DNA of 64,000 nucleotides from Ochotona curzoniae (taxonomy: Eukaryota > Chordata > Mammalia > Lagomorpha > Ochotonidae). The position numbers and the translations under genes are program-made. The stretch covers positions 7,440,001 to 7,504,000 of the forward strand of contig NW_024465751.1 in the NCBI RefSeq assembly GCF_017591425.1, written 5' to 3'. Under the pieces are notes generated by a model. The model had not been told where the DNA came from, did no database searches, and was given only the letters and a program-made list of their open reading frames with translations. Below, in pieces: positions 10,330 through 22,382 of this stretch (position 1 is its first letter; each line of letters begins with the position of its first letter).

Positions 10330-10770
10330 GTCTATACTGTTGCTCTCAAGCAAATTGCTACAACCTCAATGGCTAAAGCAACACAGATATGTTCTTACAG
10401 TTCTAGGGGAGCCAAACTGAAAACCAGAAGCCTAAGCTAAAATCGAGTTGCAGGTCAGGCTGGAGATTCCAGAGGCAAATCATCATCTTGCCTTTCCAAC
10501 TTCCAGGGTCTGCACACATTTCTCAATGTAGCTCTTTTCACATCTTCCAAGCCAGCAAAATCAGCCAGAGTCCAGCCCACAATACTCTCTCACTCTTACT
10601 CTCTTCTCTGTCTCCTGCACACAAGGCCACTGTGATAGCGTGACCCACCTAGATAATCTTTGCTAGTCTCCACATGTCATTGATGAGTGACTGTAATTCC
10701 ATCAGCAATTCCCCTAACATTCACAGACTTAGGGACAAGAATGTAGACATCTGTGAGGGATGGTTACTCT
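10330..10770 (-). mobile_element. LTR relic of ERVL-MaLR/MLT type, antisense
   Basis: The plus strand shows the reversed MaLR-type LTR pattern. 'tggctaaagcaacacagata' near 10370 and 'ttcttacagttctaggggag' near 10392-10411 are followed by 'cttgcctttccaacttccag' near 10488. Then come 'gtgacccacctagataatct' near 10640 and 'ccatcagcaattcccctaac' near 10700. It is old and heavily mutated, and the subfamily is not determined. It has no coding capacity. Confidence 0.55.
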
Positions 10771-13700
10771 CCTTGATGAGAACTGTGAGAGGAAAGAGCC
10801 CTACTTTTATAAATCTAAGATCAGGGAAGGTAAAATTGGCCTAAAAAAAATCACACTGCTTTCTTTAATCTTGGTTGAGCATGGTTTAAAAAATAATGTT
10901 CCTCTCCAGACTAGAGCAGGTTTCATATAGTATACTCATACATTGTACAGTTCAGCCCTCACCCCAACAAAAGAACAATTAATCAATATAAAGTGGATAA
11001 AATATTAAAATGTAAGGTAGCATATAGAAATGTTCCTTTCCTTTTAAGTTCAAAATATAATGCCATATTAATATTTTAGTAGCAACGAACATGACATTAA
11101 ACAAGTTACGGGATTGAAATTTTATTTAATTGTTATACTGAGCCCTGACATGAGTTGTTCTTTTATTAAATGCATGTTGGATTTGTATGTTATCAAAAGG
11201 GTTTCCTGTCATAGCACAACAATTCAGCATTTGCTTTTCAGGTTTAAATTGAAACTGACACACTGGAGTCACACACACACATCCTCTTTTTGTGTGTTGT
11301 AACAATGGTCTGAACTTCTTATTGAAAAGGTCAGATTTCTTCATTCTAATAATACCAATAGAGACACCCATGTCTTTGCATCAACGGGAAGGAATGCTAG
11401 TAGTTGGAACTATTGAAATGACACAGTAAGAGGCGCAGGGGCAATCAGTTTGTTTGGGTGACACTCAGGGATTGCCTTTCACAGATGCTCCACAGTAGCT
11501 GTTCCTTTCTATGTTGACCCCCCCGAAAGTAAGAATGCTGTCAACCTCCTTACTGCTTACTAGCTTCTCTTTCTATTCATTTTTCATTGTAACCCAAAGC
11601 TCTTGGTTAGCACCTTCCACTCTCAATCAAGCAATGACTCATGAGCTTGTCTAGATCATTTTGATCCATGCAGTGAACCAATTAGATTCTGTATTCCCTA
11701 AAAAGGTCTTTGGCTCTTTGGACAAAGATAAGGCTGGCAGAGGAAGAAAATTATAAAACAGGCCAGAGCTTAAGAAGAAATGGTTTGTTGTTTTGTTTTG
11801 TTTTCCCCACAAGCAAACAAACCTTTCCTTCCTGGTGTGGTGTTGACTGAGGTTCAATACTGACAAGTCTGAAAATCCCAGGCTCTCTGAGTTCTGACTG
11901 CAGCTAGGAGGGAAAACAGCTGTGAACATGGAAGATTGAAATGGGCTCCATGGGGCTGCTGGGGGCAAGGCCAACTGAGCACAATTCTACTTCAAAGCAC
12001 AAGGTGCTTTCTCAGGCACTAATGAGATTTGCACGACATTTAGAGAAGCAAGGAAGAGAACACATCCATTCCGGAGCAGTCAGGAGAAAGAATTGGAGCT
12101 GGGATCATTTTACGAAGGAACCAAGTCCTTTGAGGGTCATAATGAGTTCTTCTTTGCAGTCCTGGCTCCGCGGAGCTTAGAATCTTGAGTGTAATGTTTA
12201 ACTCTGTGGGTTATATGTTTTTCTATCTAGAAAGAAATATAGTTTACTATAGTGGGGGAAAGGACTTTGTCATTTTATAAAACTTGGTTTGAAAATAATA
12301 CTCACAAGGTGCGGAGGTTTCAAAAGGTGTTTAACCATCCTTAGTTTCAAGTCCTCAATAAGAGTCAACAAGGAGGCCCTACTTAAGGGCTTGTGTTAAT
12401 GGGAAAGTACACAGGCATTTGTAATTGCCTAGCATGAGAGCATGTCAATCTCGGCATCTCAATCAATAATTCTAATTCTATTTCTCGCTCTCTCTAATCT
12501 TCCCTTGCTTCCTCCTACTTTTCCTTTTATAAGGAAACGTTGCTAAAGGTAATAGAATAAGCGGACCTGAGCGGAGACAGTAATATCCTTTGGACTGGTA
12601 TCAAACCTTTAAACTGCCTTCCTCCCACCTTTCATTGTTTCCATCATGACTTCCCACTATTGCTTCCAGCACTCAACTTTATATTCCAAATCAGTACACC
12701 AAATTTCAGAAAGTACTTCTCAACTCAAAACCAAGCAGCACACAACCCAGATTCCTACAAAATTTGATTTCTGTCAGCTTCTCCAATTCTGATACACGAT
12801 TAGTTTTTCATGATTCAACAAATATTTACAAGATATAGAGTGCAAGCAAAGCATTGTGTTTGTGTTGAGCGACTAAACTTGTTGATTTTCACAAAAAAAA
12901 TGCAAAGATGTAATTTCATAAGCTAATTTTTAAAGCTATTTAGCTTATTTTTAATAAAAATACATAACATTATACTAAACCTATGTCAAATCCTTTTTAT
13001 TTTATCTTATTAATAAGGGTCTAAGGATTTTTGGAAAGTGAATAAATAAAAAATAACATGGAATTTAAATAGACTTTAAATCACAAAATTTAAATATTTT
13101 TCTTGTTTTCTTTGGGTGCTGAAATGTTTTTACCAGGATCTGCCCTACTGAGTTTTGACAAATAGACATTCAGAAATATTTTCATTTAAATAATAATAAA
13201 AATATCTAGATACATTCTAACACCCAAGAAAGAAATTTCCTTCCTAATTCAAGAAGAGATTGTATCCATGGGCAATACAGTTCCTGCATCTTTAATATTA
13301 TTTTCTGTCCTAGAATATTTATCCCCAGAAGTTTGGAAGCATTATTTATCTGTGACATTTTGAGGTTGGTCACTCACTTCACAAATTTTGTCTCTTTGCA
13401 ATCAATGTAAAGGAAAAGAAAATCTCCTTGAATAGCTTTTTATCGTAAAAATTCTGACATATAATCAATTTTGACCCATTTGGGGATCATTACATGGACT
13501 AGGAAAAAATATGCTTTCTGTGTCCTTGCCCTGATTTACCAACCAGAACCAAGGAAGTTCTGAGTGAATTGAGTCTCTTGTCAAACACTCTCCCTGACTA
13601 CACTGGCCAGGCTGCAAAGTGACCTAATTGCTACAAAGCCTGCTTTGTTTTGTCTTCTTTGTCTCCTTGGTTCTAGGGTAAAGAGAAAATGTCATTTTCC

Positions 13701-13977
13701 TGTCAACCAAGGACATGAATGACAAAGCAAAGAGTGGGAACAAGGCCCAGGATATTTTTTGAAGATTATCTTTTCTTCTGTAGGCTCCTCTGCTGTAAAG
13801 GGTGGGGTGAGGGAGGAGTCTGCTTTCAGAGTTCTGGTTGGAGGGACCCCAAGCTGACGTATCTTAAGGTGTACATCCAAGGCTGAGGAGCTTTCACGCT
13901 GGCGTTCCTCTGCTCTTCTGCTCTGCTGTTCGCTGTCCCACACTGTGCAGCAGGTCTGGATGCTCATAGACTAGGCT

Positions 13978-14000
13978 GCTGTGCTGTGCTGTGCTGTGCT
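13978..14000. repeat. (GTGCT)n short tandem repeat
   Basis: Four pentamer copies after a GCT start; a short pentanucleotide microsatellite. Confidence 0.95.
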
Positions 14001-14357
14001 CACCAACGAACATGCCACGGATGGCTGCTCACAATCTCCTCTTAGGGATCAGCCATGCAAAGGCTGCCTTGTCTGCCTTTTCTAAGTTCCCACCCTCACA
14101 CCAACCTGAAATCACTCACTGACGTAAAGAAACATGCGTATATGGTCAGGTGTTGAGCTAACCTAGTGGCCCGCCCGAGGAATCACTTACTTGATGTCTC
14201 TGAGTTGCTTTCTACGCTGCACTTGGACAAATTGCGTGTGTGCAGGTTTTTCAGTATCTATCCCAATTTTTTATCAGAACTACCAAGTATGGTAATTTTA
14301 GACTTTAATTTTACGACTTTTGTAAAGTTCACACAGTGACTCACTCATGCTAATGGA

Positions 14358-14377
14358 TTTATTTATTTATTTATTTA
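14358..14377. repeat. (TTTA)5 microsatellite
   Basis: Five perfect tetranucleotide copies; no retroposon body is visible beside it. Confidence 0.95.
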
Positions 14378-16654
14378 TGACTATGCCTTTTTTTATCATT
14401 TTGTATTTGGAGTAAGGGTGGGGAGCTTCAGCCTATATAAAGTGACCATCTTAAACAAATGAATCAGCCACATACTTGTTGCGTGCCCAGTAATTCACAA
14501 GCATCATTCAAAATCCTAGATAGTCAGCCAAGTGTTTGCATTTGCCCTCAACAACATCCATCTTTGGAACCACCCAGGTTCATCTCACATCCCCTACCAG
14601 AGGAAGTAAAGCATCAAGTCATAGTTAATCTTTACACAAGATTCCGCTCCCTTAGAAAGGACAACTGTGAAGCAAGTTGCCTGTGCCTCGGTTACCAACT
14701 TTGAGACCACTGAGACATACATCTACACACACAAAGCTGCAAGAGGTGAGCTTATTATTTACAGAGACACAGCAAGAGACATCCTGGACTTGATGTTAGC
14801 CATTTTCCCGAGGCTCAGAAAAGCTGTCCACAGTGAACAGTCTCATCTCTGCTTCACTCACCCCACTACTGCAGGGTCCCCAAAAAGTCTACCCTAGATT
14901 ATCTCAGGAGAGCAACCACTCATGGGGCTGAATTATGGAAGGATAGCTTGTTCTGAGAGAGACTGGGACAAAACCTGGACTGTTCTAGCCAGTTTCCCTG
15001 TAACTCAGGATGTGGCACTCTGACTACATTCTACAGCCATTCTTGACAACAATAAGCCACATATAAAGGCAGAACTCATCTGCCTAAGATCATCCAGAGA
15101 ACAGTCCTGCTCCAACCCTGGCCAATGATAAATCTAGAACAAGGTATTCCTGTACACAGTAAGGAGCTTCAGCAACCCAAAAGATTAGTCTAAGAGATGC
15201 ATGGGAACCCCAGATCTTATCCACTACCAGGAGTTAGAATGCTTTCAAGGACACAGGCAACCACAAAGCAAAAAATGACAGGAAGAGACATGCCCCAGTG
15301 GCATTCCCCAGGCCCTGTCTGCTCACATCAGATGAGCTGTGGTCCAGACCAACAGAATATCTCATCAAGGCCTGACCATCTTATTCTACACTGTTTCCTA
15401 GTACACCTGGCCGCTTCCAAAAAGGCAGTTCTCACAACTCCATATGTTGCAGAGTTCTTCGCTATGAACAGTCCTAGAAAAACAGGCACCTTCTGCTCCA
15501 AGCATTCCTGAGAGAAGGATTCCCCTGCTAGCACAAACCTTTCCGTTTGATTGAGGTCTAACTGGCTAGTATGTTAAAGGAAGATTCAACCCCTCACCTG
15601 CCTTCTGTCTTTCAGGAGCGTCTTGCCTCCCACTGATGCCACAGAAGCAATAAATGGATTGGAAACTTGATGTTTAACTCCTTCCCTCTCAGCAGAAAGT
15701 AAGAATGAAATTGATTAACTGATTTTTATCTTATAAGGGCCACTCACTTTTAGTTATAATTCAATTAAAAACTAAATCACTGTTCTGGTGGTGATAGTTT
15801 TCAGTCTTTGTTCAAATCCTCTGAGAACTGAAAACTTTAATCTGAAAACTTTAATAAAAAGCAAAGAAATAGAGCCACTATGTGCATTCTTTATCTATAC
15901 GGAACACATTTGCCTTTAGCTTTTATTTCTAAATATGTTTTTGCAAAGCTTCTTGTCAGCTTCCCCCATCATCACATACTGTGCCATTAAATGTGCGAAA
16001 TCATAATTGTTAGAATTTTACTTTTACGAATGAAGGTTTCAGTTTTTACTAAGTAACTTAGAAAAACCTAGTAATTGTCTAGGTCCAGTGCTGAAAAGAG
16101 CTTCTTTTCTGTCTGTCAACTGTGAACTTTTAGTAATGGTGGGTGGGACACAATACTAAACAGCATTCCGAAGTCACTTATACATTTAACAATAGCCAAG
16201 TAAGAGTATGATTAATTAGTTCTTTTGGCCATGAGCATGGACCTTGCCACTCAGGAAGAAAGAACCAGAGAATAGTTTTAATAGAGATAAATAATATAAC
16301 CTTACACCTGGGAAAGTTCCAATTTCTGCACATTGGCTGTTGTCATTTCTATAGAAATTTTTATTCTCTCTCAAGGATGTTCTGTATCAAGACACCATTA
16401 TCTATACCTACAATGTCAGTATACACTTACATAACCCCACAGAGTTTAAACGCATCGTCACCTTCACACAGTTTTATTTTGGTACTTCTATGAAATTGCC
16501 AGGTCAAGTCCTCTTTCGCCCACAGAATGTGTGAAATGTCATTTTTCATTATCTCTCTACAAGAGCTGAGTTGAATGCGGTCCTTCCATTCTGAAAAGCA
16601 TACACAGAACCTACAAATGCAAGTATAGATCTCAAGATGGAATGGAAGAAAGGG

Positions 16655-16965
16655 CCGGCTATACCACTACTAGTGTCCTTATGGAAAAAGGAGGAGAGAC
16701 ATAAAAACTCAGACACCAGAGACTGCCAACCGATGTTCCAGAGTAGGGAATGATCTGCCTCCAAGCCAAGGAAGACCAAAGATTGCTACTACCAGAAACC
16801 AGGAGAGACACATGAAGCCATTTCCCCTCAGCACACAGAAGATGCCAGCCTGCTGACCTTGAGTTCTGACTTTGATCTGGCTCTGTGAAAGGAGCCATTT
16901 CTGTGGTTTCCAGCCAACCAGTCTGTGCCACTTTCTTCCAGCAGCCAAAGGTAACTAACACAACA
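16655..16965 (+). mobile_element. MLT1-type ERVL-MaLR LTR relic, plus strand
   Basis: It follows the MLT1 order well: 'agtgtccttatggaaaaagg' at 16671-16690, 'gagagacataaaaactcaga' near 16693, 'tccaagccaaggaagaccaa' near 16760-16779, and 'accagaaaccaggagagaca' near 16791-16810. Next comes 'ctgctgaccttgagttctga' near 16850, and the end is 'cagccaaaggtaactaacac'. These non-autonomous LTR retroelements are tens of millions of years old and shared across placental mammals. The minus-strand frames across it (16549-16982) are chance. Confidence 0.75.
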
Positions 16966-17354
16966 GCCCTTCCGATGTACAAGTGAGTCTCACAAAGGCA
17001 ATTAAACCGTAAGCTTCACTTGGCAACCCTAAAACTATGTGTATATGTGTAACATATCGAAATCAAATTTGGGAACAGAAAGAAATGAGACATGGCTGAG
17101 CTCCAGCTCAGGAATGCTAACTTGGCTACTGCAGGTTTCCCGTGTGAAAGCGTGAAGCGGGAGGTGCAAGGAATGCCACATGCAAATATGTGCATTCTAC
17201 TCTTTTGATATCCATTCCTCAGCTGCCTAATAACTGCTGCCCTATCCAAGTTCTAGGCTTTGAATGAGCAGCTCCTCCTTGCGTGGAAGGCAGCTGGAAT
17301 TGAAAAGACGAACAGCCTTCTTGTCATGGAAAACACAGTAGTATTTTTTTTTAA
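16966..17354. other. Unannotated sequence
   Basis: I recognise nothing here. The frames at 17016-17249 and 17253-17462 lack recognisable domains. Confidence 0.45.
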
Positions 17355-17515
17355 TTTCAAAAAGATAATTTTTTTTTTATATTTGAGAGGAAGACCTGCA
17401 CAAAGGAGAAGAGGGAAAGAGGGAAATGTGATGAAGGGAGGGTGGGAAGACGGGAGAGACACACACGCTCACAGAGAATCTTCCGTTTGCTGGCTTACTT
17501 TCCAGATGGGACACC
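17355..17515 (-). mobile_element. Truncated CSINE-type SINE, 3' half, minus strand
   Basis: The plus strand begins with an 'aaaagataatttttttttta'-like reversed A-tail. A purine-rich linker and 'agaatcttccgtttgctggc' (17475-17494) follow, then 'tccagatggg'. Beyond 17515 the SINE body and tRNA-like head are missing. Confidence 0.7.
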
Positions 17516-18569
17516 AATGCTTTCTTCTCTTTACTGTTAAAATTCCACTCAGGACCTTGTATATGGTAAGGAATTCACTAAACACATGCTAATTAAAGTT
17601 GATTCCAGTTCAATGCTTAAGGTGCTTTGTTGTCATCAATTTAGTAGTTCAGCTCTGTAATCTTTGTGTGTTCATATGTAAGGGAAACTTCAGTGCACCT
17701 TGTCGTTTATTTCTGTTTATTCAACTAACTCAGGTGTATATATGAAACGATAATAAAGTAAATTTAGTAAGCACTAGAGGTTCAACATGAATGCAAAATC
17801 GTTGCTTAAACTGATAATCCAATGAGTATAGGTATAACAAGTAAGAAATGGGTAAAACTTGTGATAAGTACCACTATGGACCCGTGTTCAGGTGTTACTA
17901 GAAGCATGGGAAAGTAAAGCTTGCTCTCCAAATTCCACATGGAGTGGTGACCTTTTACATGGTGACAAATCTTGAAGCTTGGCTCATTTAGAAACCGTAC
18001 CCATCTCCACCATCAGTGAAAAGAGGGCAAAATATTTCATTTTTCCCAGACAGCTGATAAAAGAGAAGTCCAAGTCTCTGGGAAGAGCTCCCTTCCTAAG
18101 TAAATAGACAGAGTTGTGTATTTGCTGGCAATGTTTGACTCCTCCTGTCATGTTGAAAAAAAAAAAAACCAAACAAGATTTCATGGGCAGATAGCTTTTT
18201 CTACAATCAAACAGAAGTGAGGCAGAAATATCCAAAAAAATCTTACAACATTCTTACAAAATCTCAAAGCAATCGTGGTGAGAACAACAAAGAATTGGAA
18301 CTTGTGAAATGTATTCTGAAACCAACAAGAAGAGCTCACCATAGTCAATGCAAAGACCATTTGATCAAAAGACTAAATAGGGAAGCATTAGCTTTAACAT
18401 AAAGCACAAAACTAATGCTCATAAATTTATGTATATATTAATAAAAGACAAGTGGGAGAGAAAAGAAAAATCTTTGATGTAGAATTCCAGATAACGTTGT
18501 GTGGGCCTTCAGATTGTTGTGTGGGTATCTGTTCCTTCATTTTGTTCGAATTAACAAAAATAATGAGAA
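17516..18569. other. Unannotated AT-rich sequence
   Basis: No repeat or gene recognised apart from an A12-13 run near 18157-18169. The open frames are short and domain-free. Confidence 0.5.
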
Positions 18570-18933
18570 TGGCAGCGCTGGAATTATTACTCCAGCTATG
18601 ACAGCAACATTGCATGTGCGAGTTGAATACAGTCCTAGTTCTTTACTTCTGATCCAGCTCCCTGCTAATTTATCAGGACGTCAGTGAATGCTGATACAAT
18701 TGCTTAGGCCCTCGTAACACATCTGAGCTGCTTTGATGGAGTTCAGGGCTCATGACTTTGACCTGACCCAACCCCAGCATTTGCAATCAGTTTCACAAGG
18801 AACCAGAAGATGGAGGACCTCTATATCGGTTGTAACCATTTGTAAGTGAAAATGGGTGGATCTCTCTCTCTCCTTCTGTGTTTCTCACTCCCTGTGTTGC
18901 ACTGGCCTACAAATAAATCTTTAAAAAAATAGT
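18570..18933 (+). mobile_element. Old, diverged CSINE-type SINE, plus strand
   Basis: The head is eroded. 'ctgatccagctccctgctaa' at 18649-18668 is a strong C-repeat signature. After it come 'aaccagaagatgg', a TCTC-rich linker (18860-18890) and the tail 'aaataaatctttaaaaaaat' ending near 18931. Confidence 0.75.
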
Positions 18934-19859
18934 AATACTCACTGACGACTCTGTTGTCTTGAGTTCACCACAATCCTACAAAAAAAAAAAAAAAACCCTT
19001 CCAGTTTTGGTCTTTTCATCTGGGGTGACACAGACTACTCTTACCTCGTACATACCCTGTGCCCTCGCGCTCAACAAAGCCTGGGGAAAGTGTTTTCCGG
19101 TCCTGTGTTGGAAGCCTTTCTGCTTCCTTTACAGATATCAGCTTCATTGCATATCCTCTGACTTACTTCAACTTGACACTGACTTGTGTTTTGTGATCCT
19201 GAATCGTAAAACCATCTTGTGCTTTACCTTGGGCACTTTAACAGCTTGCCTTAAAGAGAAGTAATTGATGGCAACTAAACAAAGCTACTCTGCCCAGAAT
19301 ATCACATTTGATTCTATTTTGTCCTTACTTCCTTTGAGTTGTATACCAGCCATGCATTTCAGTAATCATAATTCAGAGGGGACTATGTCACAGTGCCTTA
19401 TGGCATGCACAGATGAAACAAAAGACAAAGTGCTCAGTTTTCAGAGGGTGCTTGAGGAATGGGGCATCGAGGACACAGGACTTTGGAAAGAGCATTCTCC
19501 GCAGAAGGAGCAGCATGATATTAGGCAGGGTTCAGGCTTTAGAGACGCTTAGGCACATACCGACACCAATTTCGTTCATTTGTTTGGAGTACAAATTTCA
19601 AATGTCAGACAAGAATTTGAGCTTTGCTGAACAGTATTAAATGTATGCTGAGGGCATTAGAGCAAGAGGAGGGGTGTAGAAGGACAGTGCTGTGTAAAGA
19701 CAGTGTCCTGATTGAAGCACAGACTTATGAGGATAGAGAAATGGAGATAGCAAGCAGAACAAAAAACGTCTGTACCTGCCAAGTGGAAAGATAGCAAGCA
19801 CTTAAGCCACCTGAAACTAGGAAACAGTCAAAACTTAACAAGGACTAAATCTGTATCAG

Positions 19860-19970
19860 ACATGGGGTTTCAGACACATCTTGGATTATTTCATTTAATC
19901 GTTATGGCAAGCCACTGAAAGCTCAATTATTTTTACAGTATTTTTACAGCTAGAGATGGATTCTGGAATT
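19860..19970 (-). mobile_element. MIR fragment, antisense (tentative)
   Basis: 'ttatttcatttaatcgttat' at 19886-19905 followed by 'ttttacagctagagatgg' resembles the reversed MIR core. It is short and diverged. Confidence 0.4.
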
Positions 19971-20197
19971 GGATGGCAGTCCCTGAAATATCACTGGGTT
20001 ATAACTCTTTTTCTAATATACTGATTAAGTAGTTTCTCTCTGTAAGGGCCACTGTCTATCATTTCCTTTCCTCTTGTTTGTGAACACTGTTCCCCATGAC
20101 TCCATTCAGCCCCATGACTCCAGGATGTTCTGTGACATTTTTGGACAATTCAATGCTAACTGTATGACACTTGGGGACACAATGCCCCATCAACATA

Positions 20198-20232
20198 CAG
20201 ACACACACACAGGCACACACGAACACACACAC
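20198..20232. repeat. Imperfect AC-rich simple repeat
   Basis: AC dinucleotides interrupted by AG and GA; 35 bp. Confidence 0.85.
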
Positions 20233-21754
20233 TATGAATTGGTAATGGGAAGGCCTATGCAGTTAGGATTTTTTTAACTCATCTACTAGATTGGACACTA
20301 CATGATGATACAGCAGAATATTGCAAGGGATCCATGTACTTACCAATATGTCAAGAGTACTTTGCACAATACATGCCATGCCGATTCTTGATATCCCCAT
20401 TGCGAAGACTTGTAATTTTCACGTGTCCATTGTGTCCGTTCTGAGAGTGCAGCACCACACTATGATAAACCCGAGACATGTGAACAATTCACACACAGGT
20501 TTTCAGATTGACCACTCAACTGAGCTTCCAGCCAACAGCAAGCAACAACGTCCAGGCATATGACAAGGTCATCCTGGACCCCTAATCCAAATGAGCCTTT
20601 TGATGACTTTACCTCAAAGCAATAACAACACAAAAGACTGCAAATGGGAACTACCCAGCCAAGTTGTATTAACAGGGAATCTGCCTGCTTTAAGCCATTT
20701 GTTTTTAGGGTTTTACAGCCACAAAACTTACTAATGAAGCCCTCTTTGTGTCTCAAAAGTATCCTGCTCTGGACAATGTACTTCATAATTAACCTACATG
20801 TATGCTTTGAGAAAGTATATGTTGAGTAAGTATATGTGTTTTGAGGAAGTGTAAGCTGTAAATTAAAAAGAAAAGTTAAGTAATCAAGCAAATGAGTGGA
20901 TTTGATGATTATCCGAGAATGAAGTGCCCTTAATTGGTAAGGTGTTGGAGAGATCGACCTCCACTTGCTCTGTGCACATTTTCATAGTCTGTGGACACAC
21001 GTATCACGTCACTAGATTGCCCCACTGCCTATGCTCTGCTTACCGCTTCTATCATGGAGAACAGATTAAAAAAACCAGTATGACATGAAACTTCTCTTTA
21101 GGTTTTCATAGACTCTAGAATGGATACCATTTAAAAGAATGAGCTATGTTTTTCTCCCAAATAGAAATTATGTAAAACTTTTGTATTGGCTCAGCCCTTC
21201 TTCAAGCATTCTTCTCATACATTTCAACAGTAGCATCCTTCGTGTTGTGGATCTGAAGATAATGTGCTCTTTAAGCCGTATTCTTCTCCTGCAGCTCATT
21301 AAAAGCTCTCACTCCTCTAATGATTTCTGGCCTTCAAGTTAAACTGATTAGTGCATGAGGAATAATAGATGCCTAAATGTCAGATCTATTTACTGGCTGA
21401 AAGAGCTGTTGCTGGAGGAAAATCAGTCGTCCGTAGGGTGTGCTGAGGTGGCCAATCTACGCCATTCTTTGGATGCTAGGCAACACCTCCTGAATCTAAA
21501 GCATTTATTGCAATCCACCTTCAACAAGAAGACTCACTCCAGGGTTGTGCAATTCCCAGAAGGAGTTTTTTTTCCGATGTTGCCTTGGTGTATTCCCCAC
21601 AGACCAGAGGCTCCTGAAAAGCTATAAACATGTACTTTTACATAACTTTGTGCTTGGGTACCTGTGATGGTGCTGGAAACGTAGGTATGTCTTGACTCTT
21701 TTCCTTTCTTTCTAGATTATCTATTTCTATTTTACTATTAGATATTTTAGGTTC

Positions 21755-21985
21755 TGTGTCACCATTGTAGTGCAGCACATTAAGCTGCCACTCAAAACAC
21801 TGTCATTTCAATTCTGAGTGCTGGTTCGAGTCCTGGCTGCTGCAATCCGGCTCCCTGAAGAGGCACCCAGGAAGGCAACAAAACATATCCAAGTGCATGT
21901 CTCCATGTCGGAGACCTGGGCAGGGTTCCTGGCTACTGGCTTGGACCTGGCCCAGATCTAGCTGGTGGAGGCATACAAGTGTGGT
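21755..21985 (+). mobile_element. Old CSINE-type SINE, plus strand
   Basis: Tetramer-repeat DNA follows its 3' end. Body landmarks are 'gagtgctggttcgagtcctg' at 21816-21835, where the B-box-like GGTTCGAGTCC is intact, then 'gctgctgcaatccggctccc', 'ggagacctgggcagggttcc' and 'ttggacctggcccagatc'. The GGTTCGAGTCC form is closer to a tRNA B box than in the young copies. Confidence 0.75.
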
Positions 21986-22045
21986 CAATCGATCGATCTA
22001 TCATCTATCTAGCTAGCTATCCATCTATCTATCATCTCTATGTAT
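21986..22045. repeat. Compound (ATCT)/(ATCG)/(AGCT) tetranucleotide repeat
   Basis: Mixed tetramers ('atcgatcgatctatcatcta' and onward) directly after a SINE body and before another SINE. It probably grew from a SINE tail. Confidence 0.9.
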
Positions 22046-22064
22046 CATTCCTGTTTTTATTTTT

Positions 22065-22382
22065 TAATATTTATTCATTATAATTGGAAAGTCAGGTATA
22101 TAGATAGAGGAGAGACCGAGAGAAAGATCCTCCCCACCCGCTGGTTCACTCCCCAAGTGGCCACAACAGCTGGAGCTGAGCCGATCCAAACCAGGAGCCA
22201 GGTGCTTCTTCAGATCTCTCACACAGATGCAGCGTTTCAAGGCTTTGGACTGTCCTCCACTGTTTTCCCAGGCCACAAGCAGGCAGCTGGAAGGGAAGTG
22301 GAGTGGCAGGGATATGAACATATAGGACCCTGACCCACGCAAGACAAGGACTTCAGCAACTAGTCTACTGTGCCAGAGTGTA
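22065..22382 (-). mobile_element. CSINE-type SINE, minus strand
   Basis: The reversed tail is 'ttttttaatatttattcatt', and 'attggaaagtcaggtatata' follows at 22083-22102. The body has 'gctggttcactccccaagtg' at 22140-22159 and 'ttttcccaggccacaagcag'. The head ends in 'tactgtgccag' near 22376. Confidence 0.9.

Larger units (their letters stand above)
10771..16650. other. Long stretch without recognisable genes or repeats
   Basis: Almost 6 kb in which I see only simple repeats: a short AC run near 11270, (GTGCT)n at 13978-14000 and (TTTA)5 at 14358-14377. The frames at 11651-11974, 13692-13967, 14459-14704 and 15197-15511 have no recognisable domains. Unannotated conserved regulatory DNA cannot be ruled out by eye. 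Confidence 0.5.
18934..21754. other. Mostly unannotated sequence
   Basis: It holds an A17 run near 18979-18995, a probable MIR fragment (19860-19970) and an imperfect AC-rich stretch (20198-20232). The 143-codon minus frame at 20460-20891 is the longest frame here outside known repeats. It shows no domain and has AT-driven composition, so I do not call it a gene. Confidence 0.5.

Noticed and set aside
20460..20891. 143-codon minus-strand open frame outside known repeats
   Set aside because: No domain, signal or splice context. A frame of this length is plausible by chance in 64 kb on six frames. A conservation test would be needed to reopen it.
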